From contig CAZFCK010000171.1 of NCBI GenBank assembly GCA_964517355.1, forward strand, positions 1 through 10,460: a stretch of 10,460 nt of DNA. The letters run 5' to 3'. Below the pieces are notes generated by a model, which was not told where the DNA came from, searched no databases, and saw only the letters and a program-made list of their open reading frames with translations. Made by a program: the position numbers and the translations under genes. Shown piece by piece: positions 1 to 6,526 of the stretch. How positions within the stretch are numbered: position 1 is the first letter of the stretch; every line of letters starts with the position of its first letter. Source of the DNA: CAZFCK01 sp964517355 (GTDB lineage: Bacteria; Desulfobacterota; Desulfovibrionia; Desulfovibrionales; Desulfovibrionaceae).

Positions 1-19
1 GTTCCAGGGAAATGCATAA

Positions 20-52
20 GAGCATCTAGCGCTTTTCAAGCGTGAGATGCTC
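20..52 (-). terminator. hairpin just past the stator-like gene
   Basis: GAGCATCT (20-27) pairs perfectly with AGATGCTC (45-52). An inner CGCTT (30-34) / AAGCG (38-42) stem closes on a 3-base loop, so nearly the whole element folds. Read on the minus strand it lies 26 bases past the stop of the large membrane protein gene and is followed by a T-rich but interrupted stretch (TTATGCATTT). An intrinsic terminator is the likeliest reading, and it suggests that gene ends its transcript. The broken U-tract keeps confidence moderate. Confidence 0.5.
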
Positions 53-77
53 TATCCCGCTGAAGATGTGTACCGTC

Positions 78-2111
78 TCACTGCATGATGCCCTGATCCG
101 CTCTCTGCTGATAGCCATGGACGATTGTTTGCAGAATTTTATCAAGGTTATTGAAGCTGCGCTGGAGGCGCTCCTGGAAGTTACCGTTGAGATCGTCGTT
201 GAGAAAGAGTTTATTGCCCCCCATGATGATGGGGATGCCGTCATGCATTTGGCGCTCCACTTGCCGCCAAAATTTGTTGTCCGTTTTTTTGATGCTGTCG
301 ATTTGGCGCAGCCGTCCGACGAGTTGCCGCATGCTGTCGCCCAGTGTGCTGGCCAAGCTCTGGCCGCTGTTCTCGGGCTGTATGGTCGCAAGTTTTTCCA
401 GGGCCTTATTCAGGGTCTGCCCCCAAGTCATTGCTTGCTGCGTGTGCTCCATAAGCTCGTTGAGCACGTCGGTGTTGTTGGCCACGTCTTCGGTGCGTGA
501 GGTCAGGTCATTGATGCGGTCGAAGCTTTGTTGCATGCGAGTCGTGAGGTCGTGGAGCTGTCCGGCGATGCCATGCAGCCGTGCAGTCTGTTGCTTGTGC
601 AAGGCTTCGAACGTTTGACCGGTGGCCGCGGCCCGCTCCCGAGCGGAGGCTTCCATGCGTTCGCGCAATTGTGTAAGACTTTTTTCCAAGGTGGGGCGCA
701 CGAGTCCCGCAAATTCCTGGGAAGCAATCGCGGCGGCCTGAGCGGCGGCCTGAGCCTGTTGCATGGTGATTTCGCGCACCAGGGCGCTTTTCATGGCGAT
801 TATGAGTTCTTGCTGGGCCGTGAAGGCCTCTGTGAGGGTCGTGCCGTTGGTATCGAGCCGCTTTATGATGTCCCGGAGCCGGGCTTGCACATCCTGGATA
901 CTTTGGGGTAATGCGGCCAGGTTCGCCGGGTCGAGACATTGAGCCAGAGCGATGAGTTTGTGCTCTTGTCCGCGGCTGCGTTCCAGCAGTATTGCCAATT
1001 GCGCGGCCTGATTGCCGTTTGCTTCGCGTTGGGCTTCGGCCTGGCGCTCGTGGGCCTCGAGAAGTTCCTGCAGCGCATGCGTATGGAGGCGACCGAGTTC
1101 CTGCATGGCGTTTTCATTGGCCTGCGCGCCTGCGAACACGGCTTGCAGCAGATTTTCCGTACCCTGGTTTTGTCGTTCGAAGAGGGCGTTACGGGTACCG
1201 GCATGGCTGCTCAGCGAGGCCTCAAGGGTTTTCGTCTGGTCGCTGATGGCGGTCCGTAAGCTTTGACCCAGCGATTTTACATCGATACGATGGAGCCGTT
1301 CATAAAGAGCGCCCAGATTGGTTTCCAGCACGGCGTTGTGATTGCGCTGTTCGGCTCGCAATGAAGTGAGCTGCGAAGCTATGCTGTTTTCGGCGCTTCC
1401 GGTCAGGGCCTGAACCATGTCGAGAATAAGTTGATTATGATGTCTTTCTTGCTTTAGAGTATGTTGCGTATGCTGCCGCACCGTATGATGCATTTTGGAT
1501 AATTGTTCGGACAGTGAAACCGTATTGTCTTCACCCAGCAGGGCGTCCTGCATTTTTTTCTTCAACTGTTCATCCCTGTTTTGCATGGTGTTTTCCATGT
1601 TGTGCAGGTCGCGTCTAATCCCTTTTACGGCTTCCAGGGAGAGATGGGCGTTTTTTTGGTCCGCCGCATACGCTTTGAGCAAGAGTTTGAGCATTTTTTT
1701 GAGGACAAAAAGTTCATTATTTTCTAAAGCTTTTCTGAGCTCCACTTTATAGTGGGTCATGGATATGAGCTTGGAAAAGGTCAGGGACAAGGCGATGCCG
1801 ACAATCGCCGTGGTACATGACCCCAGCAACCCTTTGAACAGTGTTTTTGAGCCGGAAAGCAGGTCCTGGGGCGTGAATCCCCAGATGAATCCCAGACTCC
1901 CGGTCACAGCGCCGAGAAGACCCAGCGCCGTGAAAACAAAAGGGATCATTTGCAGGACGTAGCGGTTTATCTTTTCGTAGTCCTTGAAGGCCTTGCGGAC
2001 GTACCACGTGCCGAAAAGCAACCAAGCCACAAGTGCAAGATATGGAAACGGATTGATTTCATATAAGTTTTTAAGAATCCGCAGGGTGTTCACGAGCCAG
2101 GAAACTTCCAT
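78..2111 (-). CDS. MotA/TolQ/ExbB-type membrane protein with long helical tail (ZorA-like architecture)
   Basis: This 677-residue protein has three predicted membrane segments near its N-terminus, at about residues 22-39, 55-78 and 92-112. Segment two carries a Leu/Gly-rich stretch (FTALGLLGAVTG) like TolQ/ExbB/MotA TM helices, and segment three (GLLGSCTTAIVGIALS) resembles the second pore helix. About 500 residues rich in Gln, Glu, Arg and Ala follow, with heptad-like spacing that suggests a cytoplasmic coiled coil. The C-terminus is a distinct conserved-looking block (near VERQMHDGIPIIMGG). A stator-type ion channel with a long tail is the architecture of ZorA, but no ZorB-like peptidoglycan-binding partner is visible in the 77 bases downstream. 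I chose ATG 2111 because GGAG lies 9 bases upstream; an in-frame ATG at 2162 (694 residues) lacks a ribosome site. The fold call is fairly secure. Function, ion use and partner are unknown, and a motility, envelope-energy or defence role are all possible. Confidence 0.75.
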   Translation of the reverse strand: MEVSWLVNTLRILKNLYEINPFPYLALVAWLLFGTWYVRKAFKDYEKINRYVLQMIPFVFTALGLLGAVTGSLGFIWGFTPQDLLSGSKTLFKGLLGSCTTAIVGIALSLTFSKLISMTHYKVELRKALENNELFVLKKMLKLLLKAYAADQKNAHLSLEAVKGIRRDLHNMENTMQNRDEQLKKKMQDALLGEDNTVSLSEQLSKMHHTVRQHTQHTLKQERHHNQLILDMVQALTGSAENSIASQLTSLRAEQRNHNAVLETNLGALYERLHRIDVKSLGQSLRTAISDQTKTLEASLSSHAGTRNALFERQNQGTENLLQAVFAGAQANENAMQELGRLHTHALQELLEAHERQAEAQREANGNQAAQLAILLERSRGQEHKLIALAQCLDPANLAALPQSIQDVQARLRDIIKRLDTNGTTLTEAFTAQQELIIAMKSALVREITMQQAQAAAQAAAIASQEFAGLVRPTLEKSLTQLRERMEASARERAAATGQTFEALHKQQTARLHGIAGQLHDLTTRMQQSFDRINDLTSRTEDVANNTDVLNELMEHTQQAMTWGQTLNKALEKLATIQPENSGQSLASTLGDSMRQLVGRLRQIDSIKKTDNKFWRQVERQMHDGIPIIMGGNKLFLNDDLNGNFQERLQRSFNNLDKILQTIVHGYQQRADQGIMQ

Positions 2112-2189
2112 GTTTCGCCACTCCGGGTAAAGATCGTTTTGGTTATCGTACCACGGCCGCATTTGCGTGCAACCAGTGACGTAACTCTT

Positions 2190-2216
2190 TATTCGGATGG
2201 TTGGCTAAAATGTTTA
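2190..2216 (-). promoter_or_regulatory. possible sigma-28 (FliA)-like promoter
   Basis: Reading the minus strand, TAAACATT is followed after exactly 11 bases by TCCGAATA. The flagellar sigma-28 consensus is TAAAGTTT-N11-GCCGATAA, so about 11 of 16 positions match at the correct spacing. It would start transcription a short way upstream of the stator-like gene. The -10 half is imperfect, and chance matches at this level are common in AT-rich spacers. Confidence 0.2.
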
Positions 2217-2295
2217 GATGCCGAGGGCCGCAAGCGGCGTGGGTTAAGGTTATCATTGTATACAACGCGCGATGTGTGATACGGAACATAGTATA

Positions 2296-2934
2296 ATGCA
2301 AGGAAATATACCCAAATGGGAACATTGTTCCCCGGAAAAGGTCTCGCCCCTGCAACAAGATGTGCTGCAGGAATTGGTCAACATCGGCATGGGGCGCGCT
2401 GCCGGGGCTCTCAATCAGATGACGCGGTGCCATGTGTCGCTGGAATCGCCAGCCGTACGCGTGGTGCGGCTTGCATCATTGGCCCGGCATGCCCGGCAAT
2501 TCCAGGGCTGGGATCTGGATATCGTGCTGCTGCGTTTCAGCGGCGAATTTTCAGGGATGAGCTGCCTGTTGTTCAACCGGGATTCCGGGAGTTATCTCGT
2601 GCGGTTGATGTTTGGGGGTGTTTCCGCTCCGGATGATCTGGATCTTTTCAGGGAAGACGCGCTCCGGGAAGTCGGCAACATAGTCCTGATTTGGGTCATG
2701 GGCGCCATCGGCAACGCCATACACAAGCATTTAGACTATCACCCCCTTGAATATCTGGATTCCCTGGCGCCTCTCGTTCCTCTGGGGGATGACAGCGGCA
2801 TGGCCTTGTTGATTAAGGCCACCTTTCGACTTGAAGACGCGGTGATCCAAGGCGACATACTGATGATTTTCAATGGCGAGGATTGCAGCGTGCTGTTGCA
2901 AGCAGTGGACGATTTGACAAAGTCCATCAAGTGA
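2296..2934 (+). CDS. cheC: CheC-type CheY-P phosphatase (paralogue 1)
   Basis: CheC-family proteins hydrolyse phospho-CheY and often bind CheD. This 212-residue protein carries both family signatures, D/S-x3-E-x2-N followed by a distant Pro: D22, E26, N29 and P52 (22-residue spacing), then D121, E125, N128 and P150. Both putative active sites therefore look intact. The residues after N128 read IVLIWVMG, where the downstream paralogue at 5869 has IVLNGVMG; the Ile-Trp pair is unusual. I chose ATG 2296 because GGAA lies 9 bases upstream; an in-frame ATG at 2272 has no ribosome site and would add 8 residues. The gene diverges from the membrane protein gene and ends at a strong terminator, so it is probably transcribed alone. 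A CheX-like role cannot be excluded from sequence alone. Confidence 0.88.
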   Translation: MQGNIPKWEHCSPEKVSPLQQDVLQELVNIGMGRAAGALNQMTRCHVSLESPAVRVVRLASLARHARQFQGWDLDIVLLRFSGEFSGMSCLLFNRDSGSYLVRLMFGGVSAPDDLDLFREDALREVGNIVLIWVMGAIGNAIHKHLDYHPLEYLDSLAPLVPLGDDSGMALLIKATFRLEDAVIQGDILMIFNGEDCSVLLQAVDDLTKSIK

Positions 2935-2993
2935 GCGGAAAGAGACGGGGATTTCACGGCAAAAAGCCTTCCGGTTCTGTTGTCGCATTCCAT

Positions 2994-3024
2994 AAGGCGC
3001 CGCCGTTGCGCGCCTTTCGTTTTT
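2994..3024 (+). terminator. intrinsic terminator after the first cheC
   Basis: AAGGCGC (2994-3000) pairs perfectly with GCGCCTT (3010-3016) across a 9-base loop, and the stem is followed by TCG and then five T (3020-3024). This is a good Rho-independent terminator for the plus strand. It separates the cheC transcript from the epimerase gene. A wider GGCAAAAA (2958-2965) / TTTTTGCC (3020-3027) pairing also encloses it. Confidence 0.72.
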
Positions 3025-3069
3025 GCCTCGAACTCATCGCATAAGAAAGCCATTATAGGGACGCAAGAC

Positions 3070-4137
3070 ATGAGCATAGCCATCGTGACAGGTTCCGCGG
3101 GGCTCATTGGCGCGGAAACCGTACGTTTTTTTGCCGCAAAGGGCTTGGAGGTCGTCGGCATCGACAACGACATGCGGCGGTATTTTTTCGGCCCTGAAGC
3201 CAGCACGAGCTGGAGTAAAGAGAAACTCCGGCGTGATGTGCCGCGGTATACCCATTTTGACGACGATATCCGCGACAATGAAGCCGTGGAACGCATTTTC
3301 GGGCATTACGGCAAGGAGGTCGCGGTGGTCATCCACACGGCGGCGCAGCCTTCCCATGATTGGGCCGCCCGCGAACCCATGACGGATTTCAGCATCAACG
3401 CCAACGGTACGCTGTCGCTTTTGGAAGCGACGCGCAGGCATTGCCCGGAGGCTGTCTTCATCTTCACGAGCACGAACAAGGTTTACGGCGACACGCCGAA
3501 CAGACTGCCTTTGATCGAGCTTGCAACTCGCTGGGAGCTACCGCCCGCAGCGCATGCGTATGGTGAACACGGCATAGACGAACATATGCCTCTGGATCAC
3601 ACGCTACACAGCCTGTTCGGCGCCTCCAAAGTGGCGGCGGACGTATTGGTGCAGGAATACGGCCGGTATTTCGGCATGAAAACGGGATGTTTTCGCGGCG
3701 GTTGCCTGACGGGCTCCGGCCACTCCGGCACCGAACTTCATGGGTTTCTGGCCTATCTGGCGCAATGCGCCCTTACGGGTAAGCACTATAACGTGTTCGG
3801 TTACAAGGGTAAGCAGGTGCGCGACAATATCCATTCTTCCGATCTGGTGCGCGCTTTTTGGCATTTTTTTGAAAAACCTCGCGGCGGTGAAGCGTATAAC
3901 ATGGGCGGCGGCAGGTTTTCCCATTGCTCCATGCTGGAAGCCATAACCCTGTGCCAGGAGCACGCTGGAAGGGCCTTGAATTGGAGTTATGAGGAGCATA
4001 ACCGCATCGGCGATCATATCTGGTGGATCAGCGACACGCGAAAATTCCGAGAACATTACCCGGATTGGAAACAACTTTACGATATCCGACGGATAGTGAG
4101 CGAGATTTTCGACGGCCTGCGCGATCGTCTGGCGTGA
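3070..4137 (+). CDS. NAD-dependent nucleotide-sugar epimerase, CDP-tyvelose/paratose 2-epimerase type
   Basis: This 355-residue protein is an extended short-chain dehydrogenase that should bind NAD(P) and remodel a nucleotide-linked sugar in the cytoplasm. The Rossmann glycine motif is GSAGLIG (8-14), with an acidic residue after strand two (ID at 31-32) and DIRD at 66-69. FTSTNKVYGD (132-141) and GKQVRDNIHSSDL (247-259) closely resemble CDP-tyvelose 2-epimerase (Tyv/RfbE). The usual catalytic YxxxK is F183-x3-K187, so the general-base Tyr is replaced by Phe. Start ATG 3070 has AGGGA eight bases upstream; an in-frame ATG at 2980 would add 30 residues overlapping the terminator, so it is unlikely. 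No other sugar-nucleotide gene is nearby, and it sits between chemotaxis genes. The fold is secure; the substrate and even activity are uncertain. Confidence 0.85.
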   Translation: MSIAIVTGSAGLIGAETVRFFAAKGLEVVGIDNDMRRYFFGPEASTSWSKEKLRRDVPRYTHFDDDIRDNEAVERIFGHYGKEVAVVIHTAAQPSHDWAAREPMTDFSINANGTLSLLEATRRHCPEAVFIFTSTNKVYGDTPNRLPLIELATRWELPPAAHAYGEHGIDEHMPLDHTLHSLFGASKVAADVLVQEYGRYFGMKTGCFRGGCLTGSGHSGTELHGFLAYLAQCALTGKHYNVFGYKGKQVRDNIHSSDLVRAFWHFFEKPRGGEAYNMGGGRFSHCSMLEAITLCQEHAGRALNWSYEEHNRIGDHIWWISDTRKFREHYPDWKQLYDIRRIVSEIFDGLRDRLA

Positions 4138-4168
4138 CGCCCAGCACGCGGCATTTTCACATGTTTTG

Positions 4169-4192
4169 CTGATGGGCGAATTTCCCCATCAG
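4169..4192. terminator. hairpin between convergent genes
   Basis: CTGATGGG (4169-4176) pairs with CCCATCAG (4185-4192) across an 8-base loop, lying between the stop of the epimerase (4137) and the stop of cheD (4220). The convergent position suits a bidirectional terminator. Neither side has a clear U-tract, so strength is doubtful. Confidence 0.4.
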
Positions 4193-4219
4193 TCTGGCGG
4201 CCGGTGAAAAAAAGAGCCT

Positions 4220-4735
4220 CTACGGGGTGTTTTTGTTGTGCTCGCCCTTTTTCAGGTGTTTTAAAAAAACTTCGCCGGTGTGGGAAATAAAGATGATTTT
4301 ACGCCCCGCTTGTCCTCCGACATTGGTCGCCGTCACGCGCAAGGGAAAGGCGGCAAGGGTTTCAAAGGCGACGCGGACGTTTTTGGGACCGACGGAGAGT
4401 TCGTGTTGGAACATGGCGTTGGCCCCACCGAAGATTTTACACTCCAGATCCTGCTGCCGTATGCCCAGGGAGAACAGTCTGCGGCAGAGTTCGTTGATGG
4501 CCGAGTCGACATAGCGGAACAATGAATCGCCGGCCTGGAATTTTTCGAAGGCGGCACGCTGCGGCATGAGCGCATGAAACATGGCGCCGATGCGCTGTCT
4601 GGGAGAGAAAAAGGTTACCGATACGCATGATCCAAGAACGGTCTGCACGGCGGTGGGCTGCTCGAAAATGTTTCCTTCGGCAACCATCATGAAGGTGGAA
4701 GCCACGCCGGGAAAGCTCTCCTGTATACGGTTCAT
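4220..4735 (-). CDS. cheD: chemoreceptor glutamine deamidase CheD
   Basis: CheD deamidates specific Gln residues on methyl-accepting chemoreceptors and is commonly regulated by CheC. The 171-residue protein has the full family signature: TVLGSCVSV with the nucleophile C37, GAMFHALMP with H54 (C-to-H spacing of 17, as in the family), KIFGGANAMF (100-109) and the C-terminal TNVGGQAGRKIIF...TGEV block (138-156). It is complete and of usual length. Its ATG overlaps the stop of the upstream response-regulator gene as ATGA (4732-4735), which implies translational coupling. Two CheC paralogues sit nearby on the opposite strand, and one of them probably partners it. No receptor gene is in the window, so its targets lie elsewhere. 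Confidence 0.95.
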   Translation of the reverse strand: MNRIQESFPGVASTFMMVAEGNIFEQPTAVQTVLGSCVSVTFFSPRQRIGAMFHALMPQRAAFEKFQAGDSLFRYVDSAINELCRRLFSLGIRQQDLECKIFGGANAMFQHELSVGPKNVRVAFETLAAFPLRVTATNVGGQAGRKIIFISHTGEVFLKHLKKGEHNKNTP

Positions 4736-5169
4736 TGTGCGTCGTCTTCCTCGTCGAGTTGCAAGGGGTTGGGAATAAGATCCAGGTTGCGCAACACCTC
4801 AATGAGGGTTTGGTCTTCAAACGGTTTCGTGACGTAAGCGAGGGCGCCTTCCTCAAATTGCGCGCGCATCATATTCTGTGGATCGTCCAGGCTGGAAAGC
4901 ATGACAACCTTGACCCGTTGTTCCGGAGCGAAGCCCCTTTCGTCCTGCAGGGCGTTGATATGGTTCAGGGCCTCGTGACCGTCCATCACCGGCATGAGGA
5001 TATCAAGGACTATGAGATCATAGGGCTCGCCCTGGTCCAGGGCCTTTTGGAAGAGCGCCACGGCCTGTTCGCCGTCTTCCGCTTGCTCGCATGTGCCATA
5101 GGTGTTGAGGCATAATTCAATGATGTAGCGCTGGTATTTGCTGTCATCAACAATAAGGTATTTGGGCAT
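4732..5169 (-). CDS. single-domain CheY-like response regulator upstream of cheD
   Basis: The product is a 145-residue receiver-domain protein. Acidic pocket D8/D9, phospho-acceptor D56 (in LIVLDILMP), switch Ser at 92 and the conserved K115 (in YVTKPF) are all present. It has no DNA-binding or output domain, so it should act by protein contact like CheY. It ends in a short acidic tail (DEEDDAQ) that extends past the receiver fold. Start ATG 5169 has AAGGA nine bases upstream; an in-frame ATG at 5220 with poor context would add 17 residues. It is coupled to cheD by an ATGA overlap, which suggests it works with CheD on receptor adaptation. Whether CheA phosphorylates it is inferred. Confidence 0.9.
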   Translation of the reverse strand: MPKYLIVDDSKYQRYIIELCLNTYGTCEQAEDGEQAVALFQKALDQGEPYDLIVLDILMPVMDGHEALNHINALQDERGFAPEQRVKVVMLSSLDDPQNMMRAQFEEGALAYVTKPFEDQTLIEVLRNLDLIPNPLQLDEEDDAQ

Positions 5170-5488
5170 GGGGGCGTTTCCTTCTACTCGATGGCGGTGC
5201 ATGCCGACCACCATTCTCATTCCTATGGATTATCGTTAGATCAGATTAATTACCATGATTAATTATGAGAAAGAGTTGCTGGTATACCGAGTTGCCAGGG
5301 CCCAGGGATTTGAGGTAATGTGCAGTCCGAAGATACATATCCCCCCCGCTCAATGCAACGATTCCGATATGCAATGTTATTTCGGGTAAGGCTTTTTTTT
5401 TCGCCCAATGAGTTGTCTTTTGGATTGTCTGTATGCCGAAAGCGGGTACATCACGAGATAGTAACATACATTTTGCGAGGAGAAACGC
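5170..5488. other. 319-base divergent intergenic region
   Basis: This spacer separates the response regulator/cheD pair (minus) from the cheY-cheC-cheA operon (plus) and should hold both promoters. I could not identify a clear -35/-10, sigma-54 or sigma-28 match on either strand. Visible structure is limited to a tandem AT-rich repeat (5244-5265), a run of seven C (5341-5347) and nine T (5393-5401). No credible gene is seen. Confidence 0.6.
5244..5265. repeat. tandem GATTAATTA pair, possible operator
   Basis: GATTAATTA occurs at 5244-5252 and again at 5257-5265, a period of 13 bases. The inner halves TTAAT/ATTAA are also inverted about a 6-base centre. The position between divergent promoters is typical for a regulator site, but no regulator is identified. 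Confidence 0.35.
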
Positions 5489-5845
5489 ATGAGTACGATG
5501 TTAATTGCTGATGATTCATTATTTCAGCGATTTATGCACTCAAAGGTTGCCGGAGGCATGGGCTTCGACGTTATTGAGGCCAAAGACGGCGGCGAGTGTC
5601 TTGAATTGGCACGTTCAGCCAAGCCGGATGTTTTGCTGCTTGATTTGAATATGCCGGGAGTAAGCGGTATGGAGGTCTTAAAGGCGTTGAGCGGCGAGAA
5701 TCTGCCGATAAAGATTTTGGTGATAACTGCGGACATACAAGACACGACACGCAGCCGTTGCGAGGAGTTGGGCGTTCGGGGCTTTGTCACTAAACCCGTG
5801 GATGAGGAAAAATTAAAAGCAGCTTTAGCTGCCCTGCTGGCGTAG
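5489..5845 (+). CDS. cheY: CheY-type response regulator
   Basis: At 118 residues this is a minimal receiver domain. D8 and D9 form the acidic pocket, D52 (LLLDLNMPG) is the phospho-acceptor, T80 the switch residue and K102 (TKP) the conserved lysine. It has no output domain, so it should signal by direct contact, classically with the flagellar switch FliM. The start is well defined by GAGGAG six bases before the ATG. It is the first gene of a cheY-cheC-cheA operon and is followed after 23 bases by cheC. That order suggests CheA phosphorylates it and the adjacent CheC dephosphorylates it. It is shorter than the receiver at 4732 and lacks the acidic tail. Confidence 0.9.
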   Translation: MSTMLIADDSLFQRFMHSKVAGGMGFDVIEAKDGGECLELARSAKPDVLLLDLNMPGVSGMEVLKALSGENLPIKILVITADIQDTTRSRCEELGVRGFVTKPVDEEKLKAALAALLA

Positions 5846-5868
5846 TCAATTCAGCTGAGGAGCGGTCC

Positions 5869-6501
5869 ATGCGCATTAGTTCTTATCAACTCGACGTACT
5901 CCAGGAATTGATTAATATTGGGGTTGGCCGGGCCGCGAGTATGCTCAACCGCATGGTGGATACCCATATCCAGTTGCAAGTTCCTGAGTTAACGATTTTG
6001 TCGCTCAGCGATCTCATCGATCATTATCAAGCTAAAAACGATGATAATTTCGCCGCCGTGAAATTGGCGTTCACGGGCGGTTTTTCCGGCACCAGCGCGT
6101 TGCTGTTCCCGCCGGACAGCGCCGCAAAGCTGGTGTCCATCATCATCGGTCAGGATGAATTGCCTCTGGACATGGATTCCCTGCGCATAGGAACATTGCA
6201 GGAAGTGGGCAACATCGTTCTCAACGGTGTTATGGGGTCTCTCGGCAATATTTTGAAGGAGCATATTCTTTATTCGCCCCTGGATTATTATGAAGGGGAT
6301 TTTTTCCATTTTCTTCATGCACACGGGTTGGGAGACAGCATGGTGCTGTTGGCCCGCACCAGCTTCAACCTGGAAGAACACTCCATAGGCGGCGATATCA
6401 TTATTCTGTTTCAATTTGGGGCGTTTGATTCATTAATGCAGGCCATAAACCGTCTCGCCCCCGCCGTGGATCTCTCTACGCCGCCGGCGGATTCCATATG
6501 A
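5869..6501 (+). CDS. cheC: CheC-type CheY-P phosphatase (paralogue 2)
   Basis: This 210-residue CheC-family protein should dephosphorylate CheY-P. The first signature is intact (D9, E13, N16 and P39). In the second, E112, N115 and P137 are present but the residue four before E112 is Gly108 instead of Asp/Ser, so this site may be weaker or differ in specificity. GAGGAG lies six bases before the ATG. It follows cheY by 23 bases and precedes cheA by 25, so it is clearly an operon partner. It is clearly related to the copy at 2296, sharing LQEL-NIG-GRAA and EVGNIVL blocks, and appears to be an older duplication, because much of the sequence between motifs has diverged. Confidence 0.9.
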   Translation: MRISSYQLDVLQELINIGVGRAASMLNRMVDTHIQLQVPELTILSLSDLIDHYQAKNDDNFAAVKLAFTGGFSGTSALLFPPDSAAKLVSIIIGQDELPLDMDSLRIGTLQEVGNIVLNGVMGSLGNILKEHILYSPLDYYEGDFFHFLHAHGLGDSMVLLARTSFNLEEHSIGGDIIILFQFGAFDSLMQAINRLAPAVDLSTPPADSI

Positions 6502-6526
6502 GATACGTGTCGCACGGGATGCGCCT

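Noticed and set aside
42..1266. Plus-strand open frames opposite the stator-like gene
   Set aside because: They are antisense shadows of a long coding frame with clear membrane and coiled-coil patterns.
5341..5401. C7 and T9 runs considered as a phase-variable tract or terminator
   Set aside because: They are intergenic, short, and no stable GC stem precedes the T run.
5420..5437. TGG...TGC pair considered as a sigma-54 promoter upstream of cheY
   Set aside because: The GG-to-GC spacing is 11 bases instead of 9 and the flanking consensus is absent.
5246..5467. Minus-strand open frame of 73 codons in the divergent chemotaxis spacer
   Set aside because: No ribosome site, no domain and it crosses C7 and T9 runs; it is better explained as promoter sequence.
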